From an uncultured Oscillospiraceae bacterium (GTDB lineage Bacteria > Bacillota > Clostridia > Oscillospirales > Oscillospiraceae): 53,177 nt of DNA. The notes below the pieces were generated by a model, which saw nothing but the letters and a program-made list of their open reading frames with translations, did no database searches and had not been told where the DNA came from. Positions 8,344 through 15,417 of this stretch are shown here, piece after piece. A program made the translations under genes and the position numbers. Positions within the stretch are counted from its first letter, which is position 1. Each line of letters starts with the position of its first letter. The stretch lies in NCBI GenBank assembly GCA_947589745.1, contig CANQCS010000012.1, forward strand, positions 1 to 53,177, read 5' to 3'.

Positions 8344-8571
8344 TCAGTTCCCGTATTTCTCCTCCATGTTTTTGATAAAATGCCGGACGTTCTCGTTCTC
8401 CAGGGCCGGGGTGCTGTCAATGATCCGTTTGAGGGTCTTCACCAGCGTCCTTCCTCTTTCGTAGTCCTCCTTGTCCGAGAGCGCCTTGATTTCATTCATC
8501 AGGCGCATGACATATAGAATGACCCCGCTTCTCACCTGATACTCGCTGTTCTTCACAGATATGATGTTCAT
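8344..8571 (-). CDS. Small 75-aa protein, paralogue 1 of a tandem pair
   Basis: The start MNIISVKNSE follows AGAAGGAGGT. Its length is identical to that of its downstream paralogue, with the same helical pattern (YVMRLMNEIKALSDKEDYER, then VKTLKRIIDSTP). The genes are 30 bases apart and must be cotranscribed. A tandem duplication kept at equal length but only about one-third identical suggests that each copy has a distinct role, possibly as a heterodimer. The function is unknown. Confidence 0.75.
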   Translation of the reverse strand: MNIISVKNSEYQVRSGVILYVMRLMNEIKALSDKEDYERGRTLVKTLKRIIDSTPALENENVRHFIKNMEEKYGN

Positions 8572-8603
8572 TCAGTGATACCTCCTTCTGTTGATCAGAT
8601 GGT

Positions 8604-8650
8604 ATTATACCGCAGGACATTGACAGAATGTGACGCATTGAAAATTTGTA
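8604..8650 (-). promoter_or_regulatory. Promoter of the small gene pair with GTCAC boxes
   Basis: On the minus strand, TATAAT (8604-8609) is preceded by CCTGCGG and, 17 bases up, by a poor -35. The spacer begins CTGTC, and GTCACATT lies just upstream. The CTGTC-spacer-GCGGTATA arrangement matches the GTPase promoter. A weak -35 with nearby repeated boxes suggests an activator. Confidence 0.55.
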
Positions 8651-8682
8651 ACGGTCTTGTAATGTGCCGGGCAAGAGAGAAG

Positions 8683-8711
8683 CCGGGCCACTCCGATAGA
8701 GTGGTCCGGCA
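8683..8711 (-). terminator. Terminator of the WYL regulator gene
   Basis: The inverted repeat GCCGGGCCACTC/GAGTGGTCCGGC lies 10 bases beyond the WYL stop codon and is followed on the minus strand by TTCTCTCTT. Confidence 0.65.
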
Positions 8712-8720
8712 TATTCTGTC

Positions 8721-9698
8721 TTATGTTTCATTCTCACTATACTGACGGAGCATCCCCTCCAAGTCCCTACGGACTTCCTCCACGTAGGATGCCGGTGACA
8801 CGACGCGCACCCAAGGGCCCTGGCTGTAGAGCCACATCTTGATCCCGTCGCCGTAGACCTCCGCTTCCAGCAGGTACTTGCCTTTCTCCTGCCGCAGGAT
8901 GCGGGACGCGGGCAGCCGGTCCAGCACCGCCTGCACCGACGGCCCGGTGTACTCGAACCGGATGGTCCGGAGCTCCCCGGGGAACATGAACTGGCTCCGC
9001 TCCCGCAGCAGCCCCTCGTCGAACTGTTCCTCCGGCCTCAGAGTGAAGGTGGTCCGGTGCTCGATGATCTGCTTGATCCGGTCCACCCGGTAGTAGGTGG
9101 GGCGCCGGGTCTCGTCCCCGTCCCGGTAGGCGATGAGGTAGAAGTAATACTCCGAGAACATCAGGGACAGGGGCTGCACCCGCCGCTCGTTGTAGGTCCG
9201 GTCCGAGCGGTAGTAGTGGATGGTGACCTCCTGCCGCCGGGAGATGACGTCCGCCAGCTTCCACAGGGTGTCCTGGAGGCTGTCGCAGTCGTGCTTCACC
9301 TCGTGGTACCGGGCCAGCTCCTTGTCCAGGAGCTTGTCCAGGATAGGCCGGTCCCGCCGGGTGGTGAGGCGCTTGAGCTTCTCCACCAGGGCGAAGGCCT
9401 CCTCCCTGTCCAGGGCCCGGGTGTCCATCAGCATTTTCACCAGCACGAACAGCTCCTGGTTGGTCAGCACCTCGTCCATGCTGAGGCGGTAGGCCTTCTC
9501 CTGGTAGTCATATTCCAGCTCCGTGTGGCCCACCAGCTCCCGGTGGTCGGCGCAGAAGGCCTTCAAATCGCTGAGGTCCCGGCTGACGCTGCGCTTGGAG
9601 ACGCCGTACTCTTCCGCCAGCTTCTGGGCGGACAGCGCCTCGCCACGCAGTCCCCGGAAGAACAGCTCCAGCAGCCGGTCCTGCTTTGAATACTCCAT
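8721..9698 (-). CDS. WYL-domain transcriptional regulator (DeoR/YafY type)
   Basis: This 325-aa protein starts at MEYSKQDRLLELFFRGLRGE; the open frame extends upstream through promoter DNA, so the later ATG was chosen. Residues ~20-60 are a winged helix-turn-helix (LAEEYGVSKRSVSRDLSDLK). A middle linker is followed by the WYL domain (~145-235), with VTIHYYRSDRTYNERRVQPL, SEYYFYLIAY and YYRVDRI. A C-terminal WCX extension ends the protein. WYL proteins sense nucleic-acid or nucleotide ligands and often control defence loci. The gene has its own promoter and lies between the GTPase and the small gene pair, whose promoters resemble its own, so it is the obvious candidate regulator. Confidence 0.9.
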   Translation of the reverse strand: MEYSKQDRLLELFFRGLRGEALSAQKLAEEYGVSKRSVSRDLSDLKAFCADHRELVGHTELEYDYQEKAYRLSMDEVLTNQELFVLVKMLMDTRALDREEAFALVEKLKRLTTRRDRPILDKLLDKELARYHEVKHDCDSLQDTLWKLADVISRRQEVTIHYYRSDRTYNERRVQPLSLMFSEYYFYLIAYRDGDETRRPTYYRVDRIKQIIEHRTTFTLRPEEQFDEGLLRERSQFMFPGELRTIRFEYTGPSVQAVLDRLPASRILRQEKGKYLLEAEVYGDGIKMWLYSQGPWVRVVSPASYVEEVRRDLEGMLRQYSENET

Positions 9699-9729
9699 TT
9701 TTTCACGGCCTTTCCTGTCAGATGTTTCC

Positions 9730-9758
9730 AGTATACCGCGATCTCCCGGTCCTTGCAA
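9730..9758 (-). promoter_or_regulatory. Sigma-A-type promoter of WYL gene
   Basis: On the minus strand TTGCAA (9753-9758), 17 bases and TATACT (9730-9735) match the housekeeping consensus. The spacer ends CGCGG as at the GTPase promoter. A GTGACAAAT element lies just upstream. Confidence 0.7.
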
Positions 9759-9776
9759 GTGCCGTTCCGCCATTTG

Positions 9777-10817
9777 TCACGAAAGCAGCGTGTCCAGCAC
9801 GCCTACCACCAGTCCGAAGGTGCCGCCGATGACCTTGCCCACCAGCCAGCCGGGGACACCCAGCACCTCCTGGCCCAGCTCCGCCGCCTCGTCGGCCCAC
9901 ACGGACATCTCCAGGCCGATGTCGGAAAAGATGCTCCGCTTGTAGTCCGCCTTGCCGTCGTCGTCCTCCCAGGCGTCCTCGTCCCGGTTCAGGTTGTCCA
10001 CCACCGCCAGCCGCTTGTCCGCCGGGATGCTGCGGACGATGTGGTAGAGGAGCTTGGCCAGGTTGTAGGGCCGCTGCTGGTCCTGCCCCTCCTCCTTGAA
10101 TCCGGCGCAGTAGCACACCGGGCACACCTCCGCGCCGGTCTCCTCCTTCACCCGCTGGGCGATGGAGCGGACCTTCTCCTCCAGAAAGGCAGAGAGGACT
10201 GCGTCCGGCTCGTTCTTCTCATAGTCCCAGTGGCGCCCGCCTCGCATGGCGATATCCGCCTGGTTGATGGCCACCAGGATGCGGGAGGTGTCGCCGTCCA
10301 GGGCGGGGAGGATCACCTGGCTGATGAGGCGGTAGGGGGTGCCCAGGTCCTTGGCGGAGGCGTCCAGGATCACCAGCACCAGGTCGATGAGGGGACGGCC
10401 CTCGCCGTCGGTCTCCCGGAGCTTGTCCGCGATCTCCCGGATGTGGCGCTCGTCGGCCTCGCCGCCATCCCCCAGACCCGGCGTGTCCCACAGCACCAGG
10501 TTGCCCAGAGCGTACTCCTGGATCTCGTCGGTCTCCGGGTCCACCCCGGCCCCCACCTGGGCGGCCTCCACGTACTCCGGCTCGCCGCCGGCCACCCGGC
10601 CCGCCGCCACTCGGTCGGCGTTGAAGAGGGCGTTGATGGTGGAGCTCTTGCCCGCGCCGGTGGGGCCCACCACCATGAGATTGGTCCTGGTGGTGCTCAG
10701 GCGGTAGACCTTCTTGAGGAACTTGGTCTTCTCCTCGTCCGGCAGGTCTGCCGAGAGCACCTCCTTCTCCAGCAGGTCGTAGATGCTGTCCATCTTGGTA
10801 TCGACATGGTCTGTCAT
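9777..10817 (-). CDS. Era/YfjP-like GTPase
   Basis: This 346-aa P-loop GTPase starts at MTDHVDTKMD after AAAAAGGAGAG. G1 is VVGPTGAGKSS at ~49-59, G3 is WDTPGLGDGG, and G4 is the non-standard NQAD in place of NKxD. A cysteine pair CPVCYCAG falls in the later G-domain. The C-terminus is glycine-rich and hydrophobic (GVPGWLVGKVIGGTFGLVVG), suggesting membrane contact as in DUF697-type GTPases. YfjP/Era-like GTPases of this kind are common in stress and phage-conflict loci. It is cotranscribed with nothing on its 3' side except possibly WYL, which has its own promoter. Confidence 0.85.
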   Translation of the reverse strand: MTDHVDTKMDSIYDLLEKEVLSADLPDEEKTKFLKKVYRLSTTRTNLMVVGPTGAGKSSTINALFNADRVAAGRVAGGEPEYVEAAQVGAGVDPETDEIQEYALGNLVLWDTPGLGDGGEADERHIREIADKLRETDGEGRPLIDLVLVILDASAKDLGTPYRLISQVILPALDGDTSRILVAINQADIAMRGGRHWDYEKNEPDAVLSAFLEEKVRSIAQRVKEETGAEVCPVCYCAGFKEEGQDQQRPYNLAKLLYHIVRSIPADKRLAVVDNLNRDEDAWEDDDGKADYKRSIFSDIGLEMSVWADEAAELGQEVLGVPGWLVGKVIGGTFGLVVGVLDTLLS

Positions 10818-10848
10818 GGTATCTCTCCTTTTTGTAGAATGTGAGGAA

Positions 10849-10900
10849 AGTATACCGCGGCGGCGCGACAGCTGGGTGTCACAGTAAAAAAGAAAGTGAC
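10849..10900 (-). promoter_or_regulatory. GTPase promoter with TGTCAC/GTGACA inverted repeat
   Basis: The -10 TATACT (10849-10854) is preceded by CGCGG. The -35 region is poor, but a TGTCAC...GTGACA inverted repeat (10877-10900) lies immediately upstream, with a further GACA...TGTC pair across the -35. This looks like an activator or repressor binding site. Confidence 0.55.
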
Positions 10901-10942
10901 ATAATTTGCACGGAAGCGGGGCATCCTGCCGCCCCTATAGAA

Positions 10943-10974
10943 ATACCCCAGCCGGCACAAGCCGGCCGGGGTAT
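10943..10974 (-). terminator. Terminator of the DUF6985-like gene
   Basis: The strong inverted repeat ATACCCCAGCCGGC/GCCGGCCGGGGTAT with a 4-base loop lies 16 bases beyond the stop of the gene at 10991. Confidence 0.65.
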
Positions 10975-10990
10975 TCGAGTCCTGGAAAAC

Positions 10991-11434
10991 TTATAGAAAA
11001 TCGTCCTGGCTGCCGATAGCAAATGTTGGGGCCAGTTCAACGGCAAGGCCATGTTCTCTGTCCCAACTGCATTCCATCAGGAGCAAGGTGGTACCATCCT
11101 GTTGGAACAACAAAGTCGTAGGGTGAACGACTTGGCTGACGTCCTCTGCGGAGAAGAGCATCCGCGCACCCGGCCACGTTGCCGCCAGTGCCTCGCAGTT
11201 CTGGTCAACATAGGCGATGATCTCCTCGGTGGTCCTTTGATTTAACATCTCCCGGTTTTGGGAAAACCAGAGATAGCTTTCCCGCTGCCGATCTGTAATC
11301 AGCTTGCCGGAATATGCTTTCGCGGCAACAGTGACCGGCCATACACGGCCAAATAAAGAAAGAGACTCTTTTTTATACCACCGGTGCTGATAGGACATTT
11401 CTCCAAAAACAGGATCATGACACACTGATTCCAT
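10991..11434 (-). CDS. DUF6985-like protein, candidate toxin immunity protein
   Basis: This 147-aa protein starts at MESVCHDPVFG, with AAAGGATAC upstream and 20 bases after the toxin fragment's stop. The pattern (FGEMSYQHRWYKKESLSLFG, then WPVTVAAKAYSG and a later run of strands) resembles DUF6985-type proteins found beside polymorphic toxins. It is cytoplasmic, with no membrane segment. Its position directly after an HNH toxin domain supports an immunity role, since toxin-immunity pairs are normally adjacent in this order. The family call is from memory of the pattern and is moderately secure; the role is inferred. Confidence 0.6.
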   Translation of the reverse strand: MESVCHDPVFGEMSYQHRWYKKESLSLFGRVWPVTVAAKAYSGKLITDRQRESYLWFSQNREMLNQRTTEEIIAYVDQNCEALAATWPGARMLFSAEDVSQVVHPTTLLFQQDGTTLLLMECSWDREHGLAVELAPTFAIGSQDDFL

Positions 11435-11454
11435 ACAAAATGTATCCTTTCTTA

Positions 11455-11780
11455 TCAATTGGATGAATCCGGATGACGTGCCTTAAATTCCGATATGCCT
11501 CCGGAGTGGGATATGTTGCCGTGGATCTCGCGAGGCACTTTCAGCATGGTGGAACAGTCGGGGCATTCATGCCAGGTATACCGGTTTTCGTGCCGCCACT
11601 GTGCCACCTCCTCCGGAGTGCATCCCCGCTGTGCCGCCAGTTTCTCATCCGCCTGATCAAAATTGCTGTCCCGCTCGGAGGAAAAATCGTCGATCTGGAC
11701 ACTTCCCCTTGCGATCTCTGTAAAATCGGGGTATCCGCCAGAAAAGCTGACCTTCTGGAGGGTATCCGCAGCATCACGGC
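11455..11780 (-). pseudogene. Polymorphic-toxin C-terminal HNH nuclease domain, orphan
   Basis: About 105 residues carry the hallmarks of an HNH/Endo VII toxin tip: the pretoxin phrase KVSFSGGYPDFTEIARGSV, then QWRHENRYTWHECPDCSTML, and KVPREIHGNISHSGGISEFK with the catalytic histidines. Such domains sit at the C-terminus of secreted LXG/WXG, CDI or T6SS proteins. Here the delivery part is missing: upstream of ~11775 the minus frame runs antisense through a serine recombinase remnant. The toxin is therefore a tail without a launcher, although its candidate immunity gene is intact. Confidence 0.72.
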
Positions 11781-12275
11781 TTATATGAGGAATCATGAGG
11801 ACGAATTCGTGCGGATGGTCACGAAGAAGTCTCAAGAGGAACTGAGCCGCAGCCTGCGGGACAGCAAGCGTGAACTGGAGCAGGCACAGGCCGTATCCGC
11901 AAGCTGGACGAGATCATCCAACGGCTCTATGAGGACAACATCGCGAGGAAGATCACCGACGAACGGTTCAGCCGGATGAGCGTCAGCTATGAGGAGGAAC
12001 AGCACACGCTGGAGAGCCGCGTGACTGAATTGAAAGCCCTGATCGCGTCGGAGAAAGAACGTAGCGTCAATGTGGACAGCTTTCTCGCCATTGTGCGAAA
12101 GTACACGGACATCCAAGAACTGACCGCCGAGATCATCCGCGAGTTCGTGGAGAAGGTCTATGTCTACCAGGCCGAGCGCGTAGCAGGCTACAAAATCCAG
12201 CGCATCCGCATCGTGTGGAACTGTATCGGAGAGTTCTACCCGCCAGCCACAAAAGGGCAAGAAAAAACGGCATAG
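11770..12275 (+). pseudogene. Large serine recombinase, C-terminal remnant (DUF4368)
   Basis: The sequence ITAYMRNHEDEFVRMVTKKS joins, after a one-base shift near 11890, to ARKITDERFSRMSVSYEEEQ, ELTAEIIREFVEKVYVYQAE and a typical IRIVWNCIGEF tail. This is the C-terminal region of TnpX-like serine recombinases of integrative elements. The N-terminal catalytic and recombinase domains are absent, so this is a scar left by a lost element. The 5' junction cuts directly into the toxin gene on the opposite strand. Confidence 0.82.
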
Positions 12276-12372
12276 CCGCATTTCACGACTATGCCGAATT
12301 TTCCAGAGATCATAAATCCCTTAGTTGTACCGCCTTTGCAGGCTTGGCTTTTTATACTCTTTTTCATCCCTC

Positions 12373-12555
12373 TCAAAATTTTTCATTTTGGGGCTTGACT
12401 TTTGTTTGCAGGACTTCACATATCACCGATACCAGCCCTATGAACAAAATATCTACCAGCTTATGCCGTAAATTTCCCCACTGCCTCCGCGTATCTGTTA
12501 CTTTCCCCAGTTTTTCAATGATTCTTTCCATGTCAACGTTCACCTCTGTTGACAT
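12373..12555 (-). pseudogene. ISAs1-family transposase, N-terminal fragment
   Basis: The 60-residue frame MSTEVNVDMERIIEKLG...TDTRRQWGNLRHKL followed by VDILFIGLVSVIC matches the N-terminal transposase-associated domain of ISAs1 elements. After ~46 residues it leaves the family sequence and soon stops. The catalytic domain is gone. Confidence 0.72.
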
Positions 12556-12589
12556 AATAGCATGCTCGCTATGTAAAAGTAAATGCTGT

Positions 12590-12815
12590 CGCCGTGTGGG
12601 GGCCTCCGGTCCCCATCGGGTCTGGTGCGCACCCCCGATGGGTGCTCCCCTGGCCTACTTTTCCCCCACGGGAAAAGTAGGCAAAAGCGTGCTCAAGAAA
12701 ACCGAGGTTTTCTTGAGAATCCTTCCTCATTTTTTATTTGTTTTGCGCTCGCCCTGTAGCTGGTTTTGTCTAAACCGCACCGGGTCCCGTGTAGCTGGGC
12801 GAAGCGGCTGTTTCA
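12590..12815 (+). repeat. Mosaic GC-rich dispersed repeat, copy A left half
   Basis: This half contains the ordered modules GGTCTGGTGCGCACCCCCGA, a hairpin TTTTCCCCCACGGGAAAAGT, GCTCAAGAAAACC/GGTTTTCTTGAGAAT, TTTTGCGCTCGCCCT, and ACCGGGTCCCGTGTAGC followed by GCGAAGCGGCTGTTTCA. The same order recurs at 27425 and 50270, and inverted at 24100. It is interrupted at 12815 by an IS element; the remainder resumes at 13767. Confidence 0.8.
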
Positions 12816-13766
12816 ATGCGAATCAAGGCAAGAAAACAAGGGAAAAGAGAGCGGCGGCGATACGGCCAAAGACATGGAGCAACAGGCCGGAAAGGGAACG
12901 GACCGAAGAAGCAGATTGGATATTGGTGAGGCGGTCAAGCCAGTTGAAAAAGCACTCGATAGGCTGGCGGAGAGAGCTGACAAAAGAAGAAGCAGCGTCG
13001 CCAGAGATGAGGACGTCATCCTTTCTTCTTTTGCGCGGAGCAAGGAGCTGTATGGTATGCTCCTTTTCCAGAGTTTCGGCCCAGGCGGCATCCAGGTAAG
13101 CCTTGTCAGCCTGCAGAGTTCCCTGTCTCAAAGGGAGATGATCCTGGAAGATTGTTTTGCGGCAGGAAGGTCATGCTGCGCGGCGCCAGAGACCATCAGG
13201 GACAGCGGAAGTGGCAGCTGACCCGGCCTGCGGGCCACAACAGCATGAAGTTTTAAGCCATAATACCACTCTTTACGAGAAGAATTATAGCTTTTCTCGC
13301 ACAATTCATGGGCGACCTTTGCACGACCGGAGCGGGGACCCTTGGCAAGGATGATGGGACAGGAGTCCACGATGTATTCCCAATGCCCGTGCAGATGTAC
13401 TCCAATGACATCCAGCCAATGCTCCGCTAACGCCTGAAACGCTGGCGCCAGTCTGTTCAGCCGGTCAGAAAACGCCTGATAACTGGGCAGCTTCGGGAAC
13501 CACTCCAGTAAATGATCCCGCGTATAGTGATAGATCGTCTTCTGCTCGAATCTCCGCTGGCTGATGCCCCATAGGTAGACCGTGATACACTCCTCATCGC
13601 TAAATTGGGGACGGAAATTGTTGCTTTGACGTTGCATTATTTCTTTGATCGTGCTACTATTGTCGCAGACAGCGCAATAGAGCGTTATGAGTTTTGTTTG
13701 CCACACTCTTACATTCTCTGCTCTTTTGCGCTGTTTTTCTACCCACTTTTAACGCTTGATTCGCAT
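12816..13766 (-). mobile_element. IS982-like insertion sequence with intact ends and TSD
   Basis: The element is 951 bp. Its ends are inverted repeats ATGCGAATCAAG (12816-12827) and CTTGATTCGCAT (13755-13766). It is flanked on both sides by TTTCA (12811-12815 and 13767-13771), a 5-bp target-site duplication. Removing the element and one TTTCA restores GGCTGTTTCAGTATGT, exactly as in the uninterrupted repeat copy at 50490-50505. This fixes the boundaries. Confidence 0.88.
12823..13706 (-). pseudogene. IS982-like transposase, one frameshift
   Basis: The first part (from 13706) carries RPQFSDEECITVYLWGISQR, the first catalytic D in YIVDSCPIILAKG, and KSYNSSRKEWYYGLKLHAVV. The second part carries D in GTLQADKAYLDAAW and E in RQPIECFFNWLDRLT, an IS982/IS4-type DDE set. 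The two are one base out of frame near 13150; one extra A would join them. The stop codon falls inside the terminal inverted repeat. The clean ends and TSD suggest a fairly recent insertion, so the shift may be a late mutation or programmed. Confidence 0.8.
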
Positions 13767-14015
13767 TTTCAGTATGTTCCCAAGGAGATCCTGCTGCGGC
13801 GCAAGTTTCGCCGCTTGGGGCGGCGAAACCGGATCATTGGGTGCGCTGGTCGTTTTTACGTTGTCCGACTGCGTGCTGCTCCGTTCCACTACGCACAGGA
13901 CAGATTTCCGTTTACGGCCCGATACGAAACGTTCATCAATTGCGTAGTGGAACGGAGCAACCGGCAGTAAGAATACGGAAAAACAAACCAGCACCTCCGA
14001 TGAATGCTTTCCCTG
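13767..14015 (+). repeat. Mosaic dispersed repeat, copy A right half
   Basis: The repeat resumes with CAGTATGTTCCCAAGGAGAT, then the palindromic core GTTTCGCCGCTTGGGGCGGC, TTGGGTGCGCTGGTCG, and the long-range inverted pair CTCCGTTCCACTACGCA ... TGCGTAGTGGAACGGAG. It ends in CCGGCAGTAAGAATACGG and ACCTCCGATGAATGCTTTCC. Confidence 0.8.
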
Positions 14016-14039
14016 TCCACTAGTTCAACCATCCATTTG

Positions 14040-14230
14040 CCCTTAACGTCATCCCCGGGGATTCTTAAGGGGCCCCAGCCCCTTAAGCAATTTTTTGGTT
14101 ACTTTTTGTTTGCACAAAAAGTAACCCAGGGTGCGCAGTGGAACTGCGACACGATAAAAAGGTGGTAGGGGCCGGAGGCCCCTACAGATCGGCACCCGGG
14201 GGCTGTGCCCCCGCACCCCCTCTAGAGGCG
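14040..14230. repeat. String of intergenic hairpins
   Basis: Successive hairpins read CTTAAGGGGC/GCCCCTTAAG, GGTTACTTTTTG/CAAAAAGTAACC, GTGCGCAGTGGAACTGCG, TAGGGGCCGGAGGCCCCTA and GGGGGCTGTGCCCCC. The same modules in the same order occur at 24366-24490, with relatives at 50740-50890. No gene is visible here. Confidence 0.7.
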
Positions 14231-14306
14231 CAATTTTTGCCTATCAAAAATTTCATGTTTTTTCTGTGCATTTTGCATAAAATCCACAATTGCAATTTGA
14301 TTTCAT

Positions 14307-14335
14307 TTGACAATGACTCTTCCAGTGGTTATGAT
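14307..14335 (+). promoter_or_regulatory. Consensus promoter of the corrinoid operon
   Basis: TTGACA (14307-14312), a 17-base spacer and TATGAT (14330-14335) form an almost ideal housekeeping promoter. A small AGCCTG/CAGGCT hairpin lies in the short leader before the AGAGGAGGT ribosome binding site. Confidence 0.85.
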
Positions 14336-14386
14336 AAATAAAGAAGCCTGCCGTTTCCACAGGCTGATCGAAGAGGAGGTATCATC

Positions 14387-15376
14387 ATGCTTACCAAGCG
14401 TCAAAACTTGCTGGAGACCATCCGGGGCGGCCATCCCGACCGGTTCGTCAACCAGTACGAGGCCCTCAACATCCAGCTTGGCACGCCCTACGCCATGAAC
14501 AATCCCCGTCCCCAATACGGAGAGCTGAACGTGGTCAACGCCTGGGGCGTCACCAGCTCCTGGCCCATCGGCACCCCCGGCGCCTTCCCTGTCCACACCC
14601 CCGACAAGATCGTCATCAAGGACATCGAGAACTGGCGGGACTACCTGAAGGTCCCCAACGTGGTCTATCCCCCCGAGGCCTGGGCCCCCTTCATCGCTGA
14701 GGCGGAGAAGGTGGACCGGAACGAGCAGTTCGTCACCACCTTCATCGCCCCCGGCGTCTTCGAGCAGTGCCACTACCTGCTGGAGATCCAGAACTGCCTC
14801 ATCGCCTTCTATGAGTACCCCGACGAGATGCACGAGCTCATCGACGCCATCACCGACTTCGAGCTGGCCTATGCCGCCGAGATCTGCAAGTACATCAAGC
14901 CCGACGCCCTCTTCCACCACGACGACTGGGGCAGCCAGACATCCACGTTCCTCTCCCCCGCCATGTTCCGGGAGTTCATCAAGCCCGCCTACATGAAGAT
15001 CTACAAGTTCTACAAGGACCACGGCGTCCAGCTCATCATCCACCACTCCGACTCCTACGCCGCCACCCTGGTGCCCGACATGATCGACATGGGCATCGAC
15101 ATCTGGCAGGGCGTCATGACCAGCAATAACATCCCCGAGCTCATCAAGCAGTACGGCGGCAAGATCTCCTTCATGGGCGGCATCGACAGCGCTAGCATCG
15201 ACTACGAGGGCTGGACCCGCGAGAAGGTCAAGGCTGAGGTGGAGCGGGCCTGCGCCGAGTGCGGCACCAAGTACTTCATCCCCGGCGCCTCCCAGGGCCT
15301 GGCCATGAGCACCTTCCCCGGCGTCTACGAGGCCACCAGCGAGGAGATCGACGCCATCAGCAAAAAGTATTTCTAA
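14387..15376 (+). CDS. URO-D/MtaA-family cobalamin-dependent methyltransferase
   Basis: This 329-aa protein has the uroporphyrinogen-decarboxylase-like TIM barrel of MtaA/MtbA-type methyltransferases. The start MLTKRQNLLETIRGG follows AGAGGAGGT. The region around IIHHSDSYAATLVPDMIDMG carries the histidine/acid cluster that replaces true decarboxylase chemistry in this family, and CAECGTKYFIPGASQG supplies cysteines near the C-terminus. In an operon with a pterin methyltransferase and a corrinoid protein, it most likely moves a methyl group between a methylated substrate and the corrinoid. The substrate cannot be read from sequence. Haem synthesis is ruled out by context. Confidence 0.85.
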   Translation: MLTKRQNLLETIRGGHPDRFVNQYEALNIQLGTPYAMNNPRPQYGELNVVNAWGVTSSWPIGTPGAFPVHTPDKIVIKDIENWRDYLKVPNVVYPPEAWAPFIAEAEKVDRNEQFVTTFIAPGVFEQCHYLLEIQNCLIAFYEYPDEMHELIDAITDFELAYAAEICKYIKPDALFHHDDWGSQTSTFLSPAMFREFIKPAYMKIYKFYKDHGVQLIIHHSDSYAATLVPDMIDMGIDIWQGVMTSNNIPELIKQYGGKISFMGGIDSASIDYEGWTREKVKAEVERACAECGTKYFIPGASQGLAMSTFPGVYEATSEEIDAISKKYF

Positions 15377-15417
15377 GATCCGTTTTCAAATCTGAACGCA
15401 CGTAAGGAGACTGACCC

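Noticed and set aside
1819-10817. A known toxin-antitoxin or restriction system covering the HerA/WYL region
   Set aside because: No nuclease, methylase, protease or recognisable toxin domain is present in these genes. I therefore leave it as an unnamed candidate system.
14040-14230. CRISPR-like array suggested by closely spaced hairpins
   Set aside because: The units differ in sequence and length and have no constant repeat with unique spacers, and no cas genes are present.
14387-15376. Haem biosynthesis uroporphyrinogen decarboxylase (hemE)
   Set aside because: The operon partners (pterin methyltransferase, corrinoid protein, activator) and the IIHHSDSY region point to a corrinoid methyltransferase of the same superfamily.
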